The notes under the pieces were generated by a model that searched no databases, was not told where the DNA came from, and saw only the letters and a program-made list of their open reading frames with translations. Positions 42,851 through 54,040 of a DNA stretch of 64,000 nt are shown here, one piece after another. Source of the stretch: Agapetus fuscipes (taxonomy: Eukaryota; Arthropoda; Insecta; Trichoptera; Glossosomatidae). A program made the position numbers and the translations under genes. The stretch lies in contig OX637337.1 of the NCBI GenBank assembly GCA_951799405.1, positions 2,418,001-2,482,000 of the forward strand. The letters run 5' to 3'. Position 1 is the first letter of the stretch; every line of letters starts with the position of its first letter.

Positions 42851-42973
42851 ATAATGTGACCCGTATCTAAAATAAATTGCGCATTTTTTATTAAATTGAA
42901 CACGATAAAATAATAACAATATATTAATTATATTTTGTATTGTTTGTGTATTAACACTGTGAAAATTCATAAT

Positions 42974-43236
42974 GTTTAGTTTACAATTTTTTTGAAGGAA
43001 TTCAAAGAAAACACTGTTTATTTTCACTCAAATATATTTAAAAAAAGATTAAAATCTTTAAAATAAATTACAAACGCGTTTTCGACCTAGTAGGTCATCA
43101 TCAGGACCTGATGATGACCTACTAGGTCGAAAACGCGTTTGTAATTTATTTTAAAGATTTTAATTTTTTTAAATATATTTGAGTGCAAATAAACAGTGTT
43201 TTCTTTTAATTCCTTCAAAAAAATAGTAAACTAAAC
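42974..43236. repeat. Near-perfect palindrome, ~130-bp arms, hammerhead-like core
   Basis: The centre is a single base (43106). Arms carry CTGATGAT, GACCT/AGGTC, CGAAAACG as in 15968-16229, but the outer sequences differ, so it is a diverged sister and not a recent copy. Confidence 0.9.
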
Positions 43237-43269
43237 AATATATTAACATTGAAAATTCATAATAAACAT

Positions 43270-43449
43270 AAGACCAATTTGGTGAGATTGTGAAAGAATG
43301 GAACCTGCAGAGTAAGAACAAGTATGTATGAAGAAAGTGATGAATCCTGAAGAGATGAAAGAGATATGCAAGGACAGAAAAAAGGGGAGATACATCTGCT
43401 GACGTACCGGCCACCCCTAGTGGCACAGCGACAGGATACAGTAACAGTT
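43270..43449 (+). pseudogene. LB/LC-like LINE 3' end
   Basis: EIVKEWNLQSKNKYV(stop), KKVMNPEEMKEICKDRKKGR and GTGGCACAGCGACAGG, CAGTAACAGTTA end; early stop. Confidence 0.65.
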
Positions 43450-43452
43450 AAA

Positions 43453-43545
43453 GGCAATGCATGCCCGCAAATAGACACGACTTATTTTGCGCTTACACAT
43501 GCCGCATGTGGACCTACAATATAAAAACCCGAATTTCAAATAAAC
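43453..43545 (-). mobile_element. LA fragment
   Basis: AATGCATGCCCGCAAATAGAC to ATAAAAACCCGAATTTC. Confidence 0.6.
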
Positions 43546-44254
43546 AAAAACAGGCATAAACTAACAATGATTATTTCTCAACAGCTGCCTAGAAACTGAT
43601 TATAGCAAGACCTTATTTGTGTTGTCATGTTTTTTGTTACATTTGCACAGTACCTATAGTATAACGGTTGTTTGATTTCTGACTCTCCAGGCGATTCTGG
43701 CCCTAATTTTATCAGATTATTAGGAACATTCTCGAAACATAGAAAATCGTTACATAACACCTTGCTAGACTTCACCAGAACATTCTACTCAACACTTAAG
43801 TAATTACAAATACTAATTATTATTAGTTACCTCCCTAAGTTTTTTCTCACTTCTAGAGGCTTCATAGACTTATTATCAAACTAACACAGACAATCCAAAC
43901 ATAATTACCAATATCCTGCATATTCATAACAGTATTAAGAGAGCGCCCTTGGGCGCACTCTTTTTGGCACACCAAACACCTCTAGTTTTCTATCTAATTC
44001 TTTTTTTTTTGCTTGATGGCTTACTATGTAAATTATTCGAATATCAAGTATCTAGCCTTTCATAAAATAAATTCATAGAATCAAATATCTGCCTTTCGCT
44101 TTTTGCTTCTACCTAGAAATAGTTTTCAAATTATACCCTTTCTACAGAAATGGTTTAAGCATCCATAAAATTTCCTCTGATATCTTCATTCAATTTATGT
44201 ATATTCTGTATTAAATTAACTAAGAATTTCTTCGTAAACATCTTCTAAGCATAC
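43546..44254. other. No gene seen
   Basis: AT-rich; short palindrome AGAGCGCCCTTGGGCGCACTCT around 43939-43960. Otherwise unremarkable. Confidence 0.45.
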
Positions 44255-44320
44255 TGTAACTGTAACTTTAACTCTGTCGCCATTCCGCTAGGGGTGGCCA
44301 GAGCCTCTGCAGAGCTGCAA
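44255..44320 (-). mobile_element. LB terminal fragment
   Basis: CTGTAACTGTAACTTTAACTC, GCCATTCCGCTAGGGGTGG. Confidence 0.7.
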
Positions 44321-44387
44321 TAACATAAATCCTTCAGGAAACTTTAAATACAAACTGAATGTTGAAAGTAAGCCTTAAGCTAAGCAT

Positions 44388-44560
44388 CCTTTTAGTGCTT
44401 GTTTGGCTTATCTCTTATAGAGTTAATTTCAAATGAGCAATGGTTGTACGTGGACTGGACCAATGTGTCTTATGACAACTGGAAATGGATTTCGAAAACA
44501 CTTGAACATTATCATGTTTTACGTGTTAGACAAATCCATTTAAAGGTCAAATGAGAAAAA
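44388..44560. repeat. MITE-like repeat, copy 2
   Basis: TTTAGTGCTTGTTTGGCTTAT, TGAGCAATGGTTGTACG, TGTGTCTTATGACAACTGG. Confidence 0.55.
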
Positions 44561-44755
44561 AATGGTAGATAATCCAAACAAGCACTATAGTGATGAAATC
44601 TTTTTAATCACTGCTCGGTGGGCGCGTAAACGAGATATCTTCTTAATAAAATCAATGCTACCTCGACATACGAACTGTACGACGTATTTGTTACGACTAT
44701 GTAGTTGTGGATTGTCTGTGTAAGTGTCTGTATAAGTCTCTCAATATATAATCAT

Positions 44756-45004
44756 ATCGCACGCTTAATAATAAAGATCAATAACTCGAAAATTGGGAAA
44801 ATCGAGATTTTGTAATAAAACGCAAGAACAATGCGAGAAGAATAGGTAGAATGCGACAGCCTTTCAATTTGGACGAATATGACCGAGATAAAACATCTGT
44901 CGCCTTTTTCATCCCATACAAGTTGTACTGGTTGTCTGAACTTCAAACGTGATTTCCCAACATTCTTGTTTTGAGTTATTGCTCTTTATTATTAAACGTG
45001 CGAT
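44756..45004. mobile_element. MITE with ATCGCACGC inverted repeats, copy 2
   Basis: ATCGCACGCTTAATAATAAAG to TTATTAAACGTGCGAT; inverted relative to 28050-28299. Confidence 0.8.
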
Positions 45005-45010
45005 ATGTGA

Positions 45011-45165
45011 TCCCTTGACGTATAGGTTGGTATGAAGCTAACCATCCATACTGTAAAAAATGGTTCACTTTGCCAATGTCACCCGGCTGTTTCCGGGAAA
45101 GTTGGCAAGAGTTGAAGGGCTTATGTTCATTTGGGTTGAGTTTTTATTGTAAGTCCACAAGCGGC
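45011..45165 (+). mobile_element. LA 3'-end unit, 5' part
   Basis: CCCTTGACGTATAGGTTGG to AAGTCCACAAGCGGCATG; the 3' part is absent. Confidence 0.7.
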
Positions 45166-45242
45166 ATGTGTATGCCTGACGTTGCATTGAAATAAGGACA
45201 TATAAGCAAAGACTATATTATTCATTCTGGCATAATAAAAAA

Positions 45243-45628
45243 TTATATTAGGATGATTTATTTGGTGAGCGCTGTTTTTGTGTGTATCACACCTCAAGAG
45301 CCCTCTGAGCAAGCAAGACCCAGTTGTTGTAAGGTTGGATGGACCTTTCAGTGACCGGTCTTTGGTAAAGGTTTATGAATTTTCCAACCCAGCGAAGAGC
45401 ACATTCGAAATATAAATGGTATATTTTTGTGCTCCGCCGGGATTCGAATTCACAACCTTCCATTTATGAGTGCGAAGTGTTGCCACTACGGACTACGGAC
45501 CGGTCCAAGATGCCAACGACACGCGGTGTACCTGAGCGGTTACCAATCCAAGTACTGTCCGCGCCCAATGTTGCTTAACTTCGGTGATCTATGGGAACCG
45601 GTGCTTTCAACATGGTAACGTCGTTGAC
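45243..45628 (-). mobile_element. 5S-S1a chimeric SINE
   Basis: LF-type tail at left, S1 body with a ~40-base deletion at 45307, S1 head (45440-45505), 5S-like domain 45509-45628. The last bases form a short palindrome with GTCGTTGACGTTACCATG. Confidence 0.85.
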
Positions 45629-45672
45629 GTTACCATGTTGCCTCTCTTCAATCAACACAGTTACCACACCTT

Positions 45673-46212
45673 GACCGGTCCGTAGTCTAGTGGTTAAAAC
45701 TTCTGACTCGTAAATGGAAAGTTTTGGGTTCAAATCCCGGCGGAGCACAAAAAATATACCATTTATATTTTCATATATATGCTCTTCACTGGGTTGAAAA
45801 ATTCATAAACGTTTACCAAAGACCGGTCATCAAAGGTCCATCCAGCCTTACAGCAACTGGGACTGGGAGAAGCGACGAACAAGCTCGTAAAAAATCCGGT
45901 CGATAGCTAAGTTTGCTTGCATAAGAGTGCTTGCATTCCATACAAGGGTTCGATCCCCACCGAGTGTATCAGAAATGATTTCCCGTTTCGCTGTTTATTT
46001 CAAGGCCAAAATTTACACCGGCAAAGTTTACTCAGCCTTCATAAGAAATGAGAACCAGGGGCGAAAAACCCCCGCTTCAACTGGAGTAGTTGGTGTGAGG
46101 CCAGCTCCTTTACCCGTAAAAATAAATAGGTCCCGCATTGCAACATGCGGCCTCTTTGGGGGATAACGCAGGCTAGAAGTTACACTATATTTGTAGGTTA
46201 GTTGCGTTGCAT
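45673..46212 (+). mobile_element. S1-S2 dimeric SINE
   Basis: S1 head and body, a short deletion, linker GCTCGTAAAAAATCCGGTCG at 45882, S2 head GATAGCTAAGTTTGCTTGC, S2 body and tail to TTAGTTGCGTTGC. Confidence 0.8.
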
Positions 46213-46345
46213 TTATATATTTGCCTCTCTTCAATGCACGCAGTTTTCACGTCAGTTACTCTGTGAGGTTAAGTCCATGGAGACATGGAGACTTCTGGAG
46301 AAGCTCTGGAATCTCAAGGGTAAGTGCATAAAATATCAGCAGTTA

Positions 46346-46625
46346 AAATGAAGTAGGGCATAAGCGACGTTTTGGTCAAAAATAACTTATAAACGCTATC
46401 CTACTTGAAATTTTCCGCTCTTTCTAATGCGCTAACTCCCATAGGCAAAAAAATCGTACAACATCATACAACCACATTAATAGGAATGCCAATAAATGCC
46501 TTTATTTTTTTAAATTTAGAGCTGTTTTGATTTTAACGATATGTTAAATATTATACCATTTTTCTGCAATCTCAAACTTTAAACTGCTCTCCTGAACAAT
46601 AAAGTCGTTGTCGCTTATGTTCAAC
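46346..46625. repeat. MITE-like repeat shared with 30395-30730
   Basis: GCATAAGCGACGTTTTGG at the left and TTGTCGCTTATGTTC at the right are inverted. The interior is homologous to 30395-30730. Confidence 0.6.
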
Positions 46626-46826
46626 TTCATTTTAACCGTCCACATGTCCACACTGTGGAGTATGCATCATGTTTCTCGTGCATAATGCAAATAGGAAATG
46701 CATCTCCCACATACAAGCCGCAGTTTCGCAGAATTTCATGAATGCATAGCTAGATATCCTAATGGATCTACTTATTCCATTTCCTCCATAAATTATTCCT
46801 TCATGATAATGATGTGACCAGAAGTT

Positions 46827-47752
46827 CCATCGCAACTTAGCTATATAATATGTTACTTCTTGCAGCGTTTTCCCCGAAGGGATCGTCTTTTTTTATTTAT
46901 TAATAATTCATTAATCATCAATTACACAGGCCGGCATGATTTTTGGTGTTTTGATTTTGACGAGTGTTTTTAACTAATTTGGGTACGCTGATTCCTAATA
47001 TGAATTTGGTTTGAGTCCATCACGTCAGGATTTTTCACAAAATAAAATAAAAAGTTTTGATATCTTTTGTATGAAGGCAAAATTCCTAATTTCTTAAATT
47101 TAATTCATGATATAAAGTATTTCAATAGAAATCATACTGTAGGATAATATATGGCAACACTGCAATCTATTGGCATTCCTATGGTGTTAATTTATCATCA
47201 ATTAATTCTTTATTTTTATTAATCCTTTGCGGGAGACTCCTTAGATCTTAGAGACTCTAGGTGTCTATGACACTTGTTGCTAAAGCACTAATACTCAAGC
47301 AAGTCCCAGTTCAGGTAAGGCTGGATGGACCATTTAGTGGCCGACTTTGGTAAAGATTTTATGAATTTTTCAACCCAGCGAAGAGCATATTTGAATACAC
47401 AAATGGTATTTTTTTTGTCCTCCGCCGGGATTCGAACTCACAACCTTCCATACGAGTCCGAAGTATTGTTACTAGACTAAGAACCGACCCAAACTAATCA
47501 TAATACCTAATGGAATCTATTTATTTTTACAGAGAAGGAAGGGGACAGATTTACAACTTCATCTGAAATAGTGGTTTCCCAGGTCTCGAGATTGCAAGTA
47601 TTCATTTCTTATGAAGGATGAGAAAGCCTTGCCGTTATTTAATTTTGGATTTAAATAGACATCGAAACGGGAAATTATTTCTGACACCCTCGGTGGGACT
47701 TTAAGCCGAGCTCTCGGCATGGAATACAAGCACTCTAACTACTGAGCTATCA
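46827..47752 (-). mobile_element. S2 split by ~620 bp
   Basis: 3' end at 46827-46886 (AACTTAGCTATATAATATG, CCCCGAAGGGATCG) and 5' portion at 47509-47752 (head GATAGCTCAGTAGTTAGAG). The DNA between contains an S1b copy and unassigned AT-rich sequence. Confidence 0.7.
47212..47490 (-). mobile_element. S1b SINE, diverged
   Basis: LG-type tail CCTTTGCGGGAGACTCC, a deletion at the tail/body join, S1 body and decayed head to GGTCGGTTC. Confidence 0.75.
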
Positions 47753-47934
47753 AAAATCTACTTAAAAAAAAATACATGGAAGAAATGTACATAATTATGT
47801 AAAGCTTATAAATTCTGAGAAAATGTCGTAAAAAACTTTTCCTTCACTTGTGCTTAAATCTTACAACTTAATTCGCAATTTTTCACATCAAAATCCTGGT
47901 TAATCTATGGTTTACCATTAATCCAATATTATGA

Positions 47935-48358
47935 ATGAGGAAATGAAAGAAGTATGTAAGGACAGAAAGAAATGGCGGTTGATCTGTAATGTTGGCGGCT
48001 AGGGTTTATTAAATTGGAATTTGTTTTTATTTGTAAATGGATATTTTGTATTTGGATTTTATTATTTAGTGATGTATAAAATGTAATTTGTCGTGTGTGT
48101 GTGTTCCTTGACTTATAGGTTGGTATGCGGCTGACCACCCATGCTGTAAAAATGGTTCACTTTGCCAATGTCACCCCTGTCTCAGGGAAGGACGGCAAGA
48201 GTTGCAGGGTGTATGTCCATTTGAGATTTGGTTTTTATGTTGTAGGTTCACATGAGGCATGTGCAAGCGCGAACTTGTACGTGTCTGGTTGTGAGAATGC
48301 ATGTAATGTGAATCTCCAATGTAACATATCTTTGCAACTTAGATTAGATTAGATTAGA
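47935..48358 (+). pseudogene. LA LINE: ORF2 end plus complete 3' end
   Basis: EEMKEVCKDRKKWRLICNVG, then a stop, spacer, LA unit from TTCCTTGACTTATAGG at 48104 to (AGATT)n at 48358. Clean example of LINE-to-unit continuity. Confidence 0.85.
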
Positions 48359-48800
48359 TGAATAAAACATTAGCATTGTTCCTCAGAGACACTTAATCCA
48401 GGGATCATCCGCCGACTGAAATAAATTTGTCACACAAAGAAAGTGATCCGCGGATCGTCTTTGAGTTAAATGTTTCCGAATAATACTTTGAGTGCTTGAA
48501 CAAGGCATTATGGTAATGAAAAAAAAATTTAACCATAAATTTAGAGTCAAATTTTCGAGATTGGTTTTCATGAATATGATATGGGTTATAAAAAATCTTC
48601 GGAATTTTTTCAATGTGTTTTAAAGAGCCGCATTTTTTTTTCACACACGCGCCTTTCTTATTTTATACCTTTTTGTTATTCAAACAGTGAATTAAGTCAA
48701 TCCAAATAGCACAGACAAAAAAGCTGTGACGTCACACATCCGGATCACTATATTTTTTACTGATATATTTGTCAAGTGTACAAAATAATAATAAAAATAT
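48359..48800. other. No gene; possible MITE scrap
   Basis: TTAATCCAGGGATCATCCGCC and GTGATCCGCGGATCGTC are loosely inverted (48390-48465). The remainder is AT-rich. Confidence 0.35.
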
Positions 48801-49013
48801 TAGGATGATTTATTTGGTGAGGGCTTTCTTGTAAAAAATCACACTTCAAGAATCATCTGCGAGGTACCTTTACCAAAGACCGGTCACCAAAGGTCCATCA
48901 AGCCTTACAGACACTGAGTCTTGCTTGACATTTGACGCTTTCTATAGCGGTGGCCAAACTCGCAGAGGGCTCTTCACATAAAAACAGCGCTCACTAAATA
49001 AATATTCCTAATA
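48801..49013. mobile_element. Two S1 pieces in inverted order
   Basis: 48803-48865 is a minus-strand LF-type tail; 48866-49013 is a plus-strand S1 3' half with its own tail (CTCACTAAATAAATATTCC). Confidence 0.7.
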
Positions 49014-49054
49014 TATACATGCATACGTACAAAATAAAAGAAATCTCATATGAA

Positions 49055-49170
49055 CAATGGACCATGGAGGGAAGCAGCAAAAGACAGAGAGTCCTGTAGG
49101 ATTGTGGTGCGGGAGGCCCTGAGCCTTCAAGGCTTATGAGCAGAAGAAAGTAAGTAAAGTAAGTCATATG
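49055..49170 (+). mobile_element. LD terminal fragment
   Basis: CCATGGAGGGAAGCAGC, GCCCTGAGCCTTCAAGGC, AGAAGAAAGTAAGTAAAG. Confidence 0.75.
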
Positions 49171-49283
49171 AACAATAGCCTTGAAACTCTTGCTGCCTTT
49201 TCCTGAAATCAGGGTGTCATTGACTAAAGTGAACTAAGTTTTTACTGCATGCGGATCAGCCTGATACCAAGTTTTCATTTAAG
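49165..49283 (-). mobile_element. Decayed LA fragment
   Basis: GCCTTGAAACTCTTGCTGCC to AGTTTTCATTTAAGGAG. Confidence 0.55.
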
Positions 49284-49394
49284 GAGCTGAAGAGGGAAAA
49301 TTAAAAATCAGTAGATTCACAAATCCGCATTCACAAATTGAATAAATCTTCACTTATTTAATATTATTTTATTTAAGTTTAGTGCTTTTGGGAA

Positions 49395-49636
49395 GTACCC
49401 TTAGTACGAGTTGCAAAACTTGAGTAATGTAAAGTGTACGGCAATTATTAAGGAGTGATGTCCCCCAAAATCTGCCGTTTTTGTTTGATTGAACTTAATT
49501 TTCTTCATCACTGTAACTCTTTTGCTTAGACCATAAAGTGTAAGAAACAAAAACGGCAGATTTTGGGAGAAATCACTCTTTAATATTTTCCGTAAACTGT
49601 ACTTTTCTCAAGTTTTGCAACTCATACTAAGGGTAC
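49395..49636. mobile_element. MITE-A, copy 3
   Basis: GTACCCTTAGTACGAGTTGC to CAACTCATACTAAGGGTAC. Confidence 0.85.
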
Positions 49637-49960
49637 AGATTTCAAAAAATTGAACGGCGCAGTACTTTTCAGAGCGTTTTATTATTTGGGTTTATTTGAG
49701 TTATTTCAAATAATGGATCTTCAGCATTTTGTTAGAAAAAATAACTCGTCATTGACGTGAAACTCCTTGGATTCAAAAAAAGTTTCAGGGTATTGAAATT
49801 GTAAAGATTAATTTTAAATTTATAATTTAAAAATAAAACACTAAATTTTTCCATATTTTCTTAAAAACTATTGACATTATTAAAAACCATCTTCTTTTGC
49901 GACTAAATAATGTAGGTACCTACTAATTAATTTGTTATTATAGCACCTACCACTAAATAT

Positions 49961-50895
49961 ATGACCGGTGAATTTGAAAGAAGAGTAATGAAGGGCAGGT
50001 GTGTACTGGGTGCCACAGCTTGTATCGCCAAAAATCAAAACATATCTAAAAATGCTCGATTGGCGGTACGCAGTGGCATACTTTTACCCACCTTGATGTA
50101 TGGAAGCGAGGCCTGGACGGTGAATGAAAGTGAAATTAGTAAAGTCCATACTGTTGAAATGGACTTTCTAAGAAGTATGATTGGGAAAAAACGGAGTGAC
50201 AGGGTGAGGAATGATTTTGTAAGAGAAGAATGTGGTGCAAGAGAAAGTGTGAAAGTGAAGATTAAAAGAAGTTTGTTAAGATGGTTTGGGCATATGGAGA
50301 GAATGAATGAGGAAAGACTGACGAAGAAAGTATATGTTGGTAGAATAGATGGATGTCGTGGTAGAGGAAGACCGAGAAAGGTATGGATGGACCAAATATC
50401 CGAAATTGCGAATGAATGGAATATCCAGAGTCATAATAAAAGAAGAGCTTGTATGAAGAAGGTTATGACTCTGGAGGAAATGAAAGAAGTATGTAAGGAT
50501 AGAAAGAAATGGCGGTTGATCTGTGATGTTGGCGGCTGGGGTTTGTTAAAGTAAAATTGGTTTTATGATTTAGTTTTTTATGTCCATGTATATATTGTTA
50601 TTTATTGATTTTAAAAAAATGTAATTTGTCATGTATGTTCCTTGACTTATAGGTTGTTATGCGGCTGACCACCCATACTGTAAAAAATTGGTTCACTTTG
50701 CCAATGTCACCCTGTTTCAGGGAAGGACGGCAAGAGTTGCAAGGCTTATGTTCATTTGAGATTGGGTTTTTATATTGTAGGTCCACATGCGGCATGTGTT
50801 AGCGCGAAATTATACATATCTGCTTGTGGGAATGCATTTAATATAAATCTTAAATGATATATATCTTTGCAGCTTAGATTAGATTAGATTAGCAC
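49961..50895 (+). pseudogene. LA LINE, longest copy: ORF2 C-terminal 190+ aa and 3' end
   Basis: Open from about 49961 to a stop at 50554 with no interruption. The frame begins after RT: FERRVMKGRCVLGATACIA, LAVRSGILLPTLMYGSEAWT, TVEMDFLRSMIGKKRSDRV, KIKRSLLRWFGHMERMNEER, GRGRPRKVWMDQISEIANEW, KKVMTLEEMKEVCKDRKKWR. These blocks are the region downstream of RT in many insect LINEs. After the stop come an 80-base spacer and the ~250-bp unit (50638 to 50895), ending AGATTAGATTAGATTAG. 5'-truncated; RT and endonuclease are not in the window. The ATG at 49961 is inside the protein and not a real start. Which clade is uncertain. Confidence 0.85.
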
Positions 50896-50937
50896 AATAA
50901 CGATACAAAATGTAAAAAAACGTGATTTTTTATATTT

Positions 50938-50998
50938 TCGAACCTACAACCTTCCATTTACGAGTCCGAAGTGCTACCACTGGACTACGGACCAGTCA
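50938..50998 (-). mobile_element. S1 head fragment
   Basis: GACTGGTCCGTAGTCCAGTG with ACTCGTAAA loop; the body is absent, an unusual 3'-truncated SINE. Confidence 0.7.
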
Positions 50999-51030
50999 AT
51001 ACACGGTTCGTAACAGTATATAATACTCTA

Positions 51031-51593
51031 AGGGCCGGTCTTATAAACATCCGTTAGTTCAATGTCGTACCAAATTTACCGAAATATAATACAAACGTCA
51101 CATGTTTTGTCTTATAAGAATCCGTTTGTTTTATTTCCGTAAAAGTTACCGACAGATCTAACCGACAGCCGACCCATCGATTTATGGCAGATACCGGCCG
51201 GTTAGTTAAGGTTTGAGGTTAGGTCAGCTGTCAAAGCATTGTTTCTTTGCGGTGAGTTTTGCGTGTCATTGGACTACTACGCTCTATCCTGTTGAAGATA
51301 ATTTCTTCCGAAAGTGATAGATAATGCATTAAAATTGCGCTGTCTTAGTCGTTTTCGTATTTGTCAAAAGCAACTTTAGGTTATGTTTCGTCTTTGACAG
51401 CAAACGGATGACGTATGTTCATGAATGCACGCAAAAAATCATTGAAAATACGAGTGCATTATTGAGAACTAACGGACGGTTAAAAAAGCTTTATAGGACG
51501 ACCATCGGTAAGATCAGTCGGTAAACGTCCATCCGTTAGTAACTTGCCGAGATACTTACGGATATTTGGTCTCTCGTTTATAAGACCGGCCCT
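51031..51593. mobile_element. TA-flanked MITE
   Basis: TIR AGGGCCGGTCTTATAAAC with perfect complement at 51576-51593, TA at both flanks. The 563-bp interior has further inverted segments (CCGTTAGTT, TTACCGA) but no transposase. Confidence 0.8.
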
Positions 51594-51984
51594 TAATTGT
51601 CTGAAATTCTAGGTAATTGTTTTTGCTTTATTTATCCGCAAATGGCAGGACCGTCAAATTTCCTGTGCGTGCAATATTCAGGACGATTTCCAGCTAATCC
51701 CATTTGATCCCATTCCATTAGTCGCTCCGAACAGCACTTCATTCGACCAGAGCTACCCCATATTATACAGTTGGTACACTCTGAATTGTATTTTACCACT
51801 TCTAATAGGGGTGAATCTGCTGAAATTGGTATGAAGTCCATGTCAGAATGACACAGGGACAAAATGACATACGACAGAACAACATAAACGGCAAGACAAA
51901 AAAGTGGCACATGAGAAACATGAGATAGTAATGTAACTCATGCATATGTTATTTGGTAAAGCTTATGAAAAAAGATACTGCCCC

Positions 51985-52447
51985 CTAATCTAATCTCTAA
52001 TCTAAATTCAAAATATATGTAACATTTAAGATTCACAATACATATGTATTTTCAAAAGCAAACACGTAGAGTATGCCGCATGTGACAAACCAGAATGTGC
52101 AAAACCGGAATCTCGAATGAGCATACACCCTGCAACTCTTGCCAACCTTCCCTGAAACAGGGGGGACATTGGTAAAGTGAATCATTTTCTACATCATGGG
52201 TGGTCAGCCGCATACCAACCTATATGTCAAGGAACATACACAACAAATAACGTTTTTAAAATCAATAAAAAATTATATGTATGAACATCAAAAACTAAAA
52301 CAGAGAAAAATATATAATTTAAAAAACCCAAGCCGCCAACATTACAGATAAACAACTGTTTATTTATGTTCTTACATACTTCTTTCATTTCCTCCAGAGT
52401 CATAACCTTCTTCATACCAGATCTCCTTTTATTATGACTCTAGATAT
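51985..52447 (-). pseudogene. LA LINE: ORF2 scrap plus 3' end
   Basis: TAATCTAATCTCTAATC at 51985, boundary near 52240, then spacer and ORF2 end (KKVMTLEEMKEVCK) at about 52340-52445, decayed. Confidence 0.7.
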
Positions 52448-52609
52448 ACCGATTAATATGACAAAAGTTTGCAAAACAGAAAACACCATAAACGGCGTGA
52501 CAAAAAAGTGAGACGTGAGTAGGTACATGAGAAAATGGAACTAATGCATATGTTATTTGGTAAAGCTTATAAAAAAAATAATGCGCCCGATTATATCATT
52601 ATTAGATAA

Positions 52610-52690
52610 AAAAAAAATAACGAAGCTGCACATAAGGATAAACTTCTTGCCGCATTATATTAAGGAGTAGCATATGGCGCGTGGAAGCAA
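52610..52690 (-). mobile_element. S2 tail scrap
   Basis: ACTTCTTGCCGCATTATAT and GGAGTAGCATATGGCG are recognisable. Confidence 0.4.
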
Positions 52691-52873
52691 AATAAATGTT
52701 AGGGTTGTTTTTTTCATTGCCGTTTATAGTACAGTTATATTCTGTTTTAGGTACGTGATGTTTTTTTCTTGTGTTTTCTTGTCCTATTGATGTTTGTCAT
52801 GTGATGTTCTGTTATTGTGACGTTCTGTCATGTTAGTTCTGCCATGTGTCGTTCTGTCATAATAATATAAGTA

Positions 52874-53150
52874 ATATTAGGATGATTTATTTGGTGTATC
52901 ACACCTCAAGAGCCCTCTGCGAGCTTGGTCGTCGCTGTAGAATGTGCCAATTCTCAAGCAAGACCCAGTTGTTGTAAGTTTGGATGGACCTTTCAGTGAC
53001 CGGTCCTTGGCAAAGGTTTATGAATTTTTCAACCCAGCGAAGAGCGCATTTGGAAATATAAACGGAATATTTTTGTGCTCCGCCGGGATTCGAATCCACA
53101 ACCTTCCATTTACGAGTCCGAAGTGTTGCCACTGGACTACGCACCGGCCC
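52874..53150 (-). mobile_element. S1a SINE
   Basis: LF-type tail shortened by ~20 bases (GGTGTATCACACCTC), body, head with ACTCGTAAA loop to GGCCGGTGCG. Confidence 0.85.
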
Positions 53151-53199
53151 ATTTTTTGTGTCATGTGTCGTTTTGTCACTGTGCGGCTCTATCCTGACA

Positions 53200-54040
53200 C
53201 CGTTTCTTAGCATAGTTTGCACTACAGCATTTGAAAATGTGTATTCAATTTATTTTCACAGGAAACCTCACGAAATACAGGGTCATTTGTTTTTTTTTTG
53301 GTGGTTTCCCGATCGACTTGATGCTTTACACGATCTATTTTGAGGTTAATCTACACGTTTCCTGAATATTGTGTCAAATGTAATGAGCGATGCGATATAG
53401 GAAGGCATTGGAAACAACCTGTGTCGTACTTTAAAAATGAGAACAAAATACTCAAAAAATCTGTGATCTGCATCAAAGTTTGCACGATAATTTTCGAGGG
53501 TATTTTACACGTTTTTTGACAATTTGGTCATAAATTTGATCAGCGGCTTAGCCAGGAATGAAGGGAAACTTTTTTCATACATTTAATAATGCACACCCAT
53601 ACTGTAAAAAATGGTTCACTTTGCCAATGTCACCCCTGTTTCAGGGAATGTCGGCAAGAGTTGCAGGGCTTATGTTCATTTGAGGTTTGGATTTTATTTG
53701 TAAGTACACAATCAGCATTTGTAAGCGCGAACTACACGTGTCTGTTTGTGGGCATGCATCTGAGAGCTTTGAATGAATATATCCTTGCAACTTAGATTAT
53801 AGATAATATGAAAAAAAATACGTTTGTGATTCGAAATTTGACGCTCTTCCCACGTTATTTTTCCAGAGTATTGTACATGTTTTCTGATAATTTAGTCTAA
53901 ATCTGTTGAGCGATTTATCCTGACATATTTCCTTATTATTGGTTCCTGGTACATTTAATATGATAAAAAAATATATCCGATCGATATCAAAGTTCTACAA
54001 CATCTATTTCAGAGGTGTTTTGCACCTTTTCTAAAAATAA
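53200..54040. repeat. Decayed ~150-bp tandem array
   Basis: Related anchors at 53331 (CGATCTATTTTGAGG), 53485 (CGATAATTTTCGAGG), 53853 (CGTTATTTTTCCAGAG) and 54000 (ACATCTATTTCAGAGG), each followed by TTTTACACGTTT-like and later GAGCGAT-like words. Spacing is 154, ~148 (after removing the LA insert) and 147. Confidence 0.6.
53593..53805 (+). mobile_element. LA unit inserted in the tandem array
   Basis: CACCCATACTGTAAAAAATGG to GCAACTTAGATTATAG; the first ~45 bases are missing. Confidence 0.8.
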
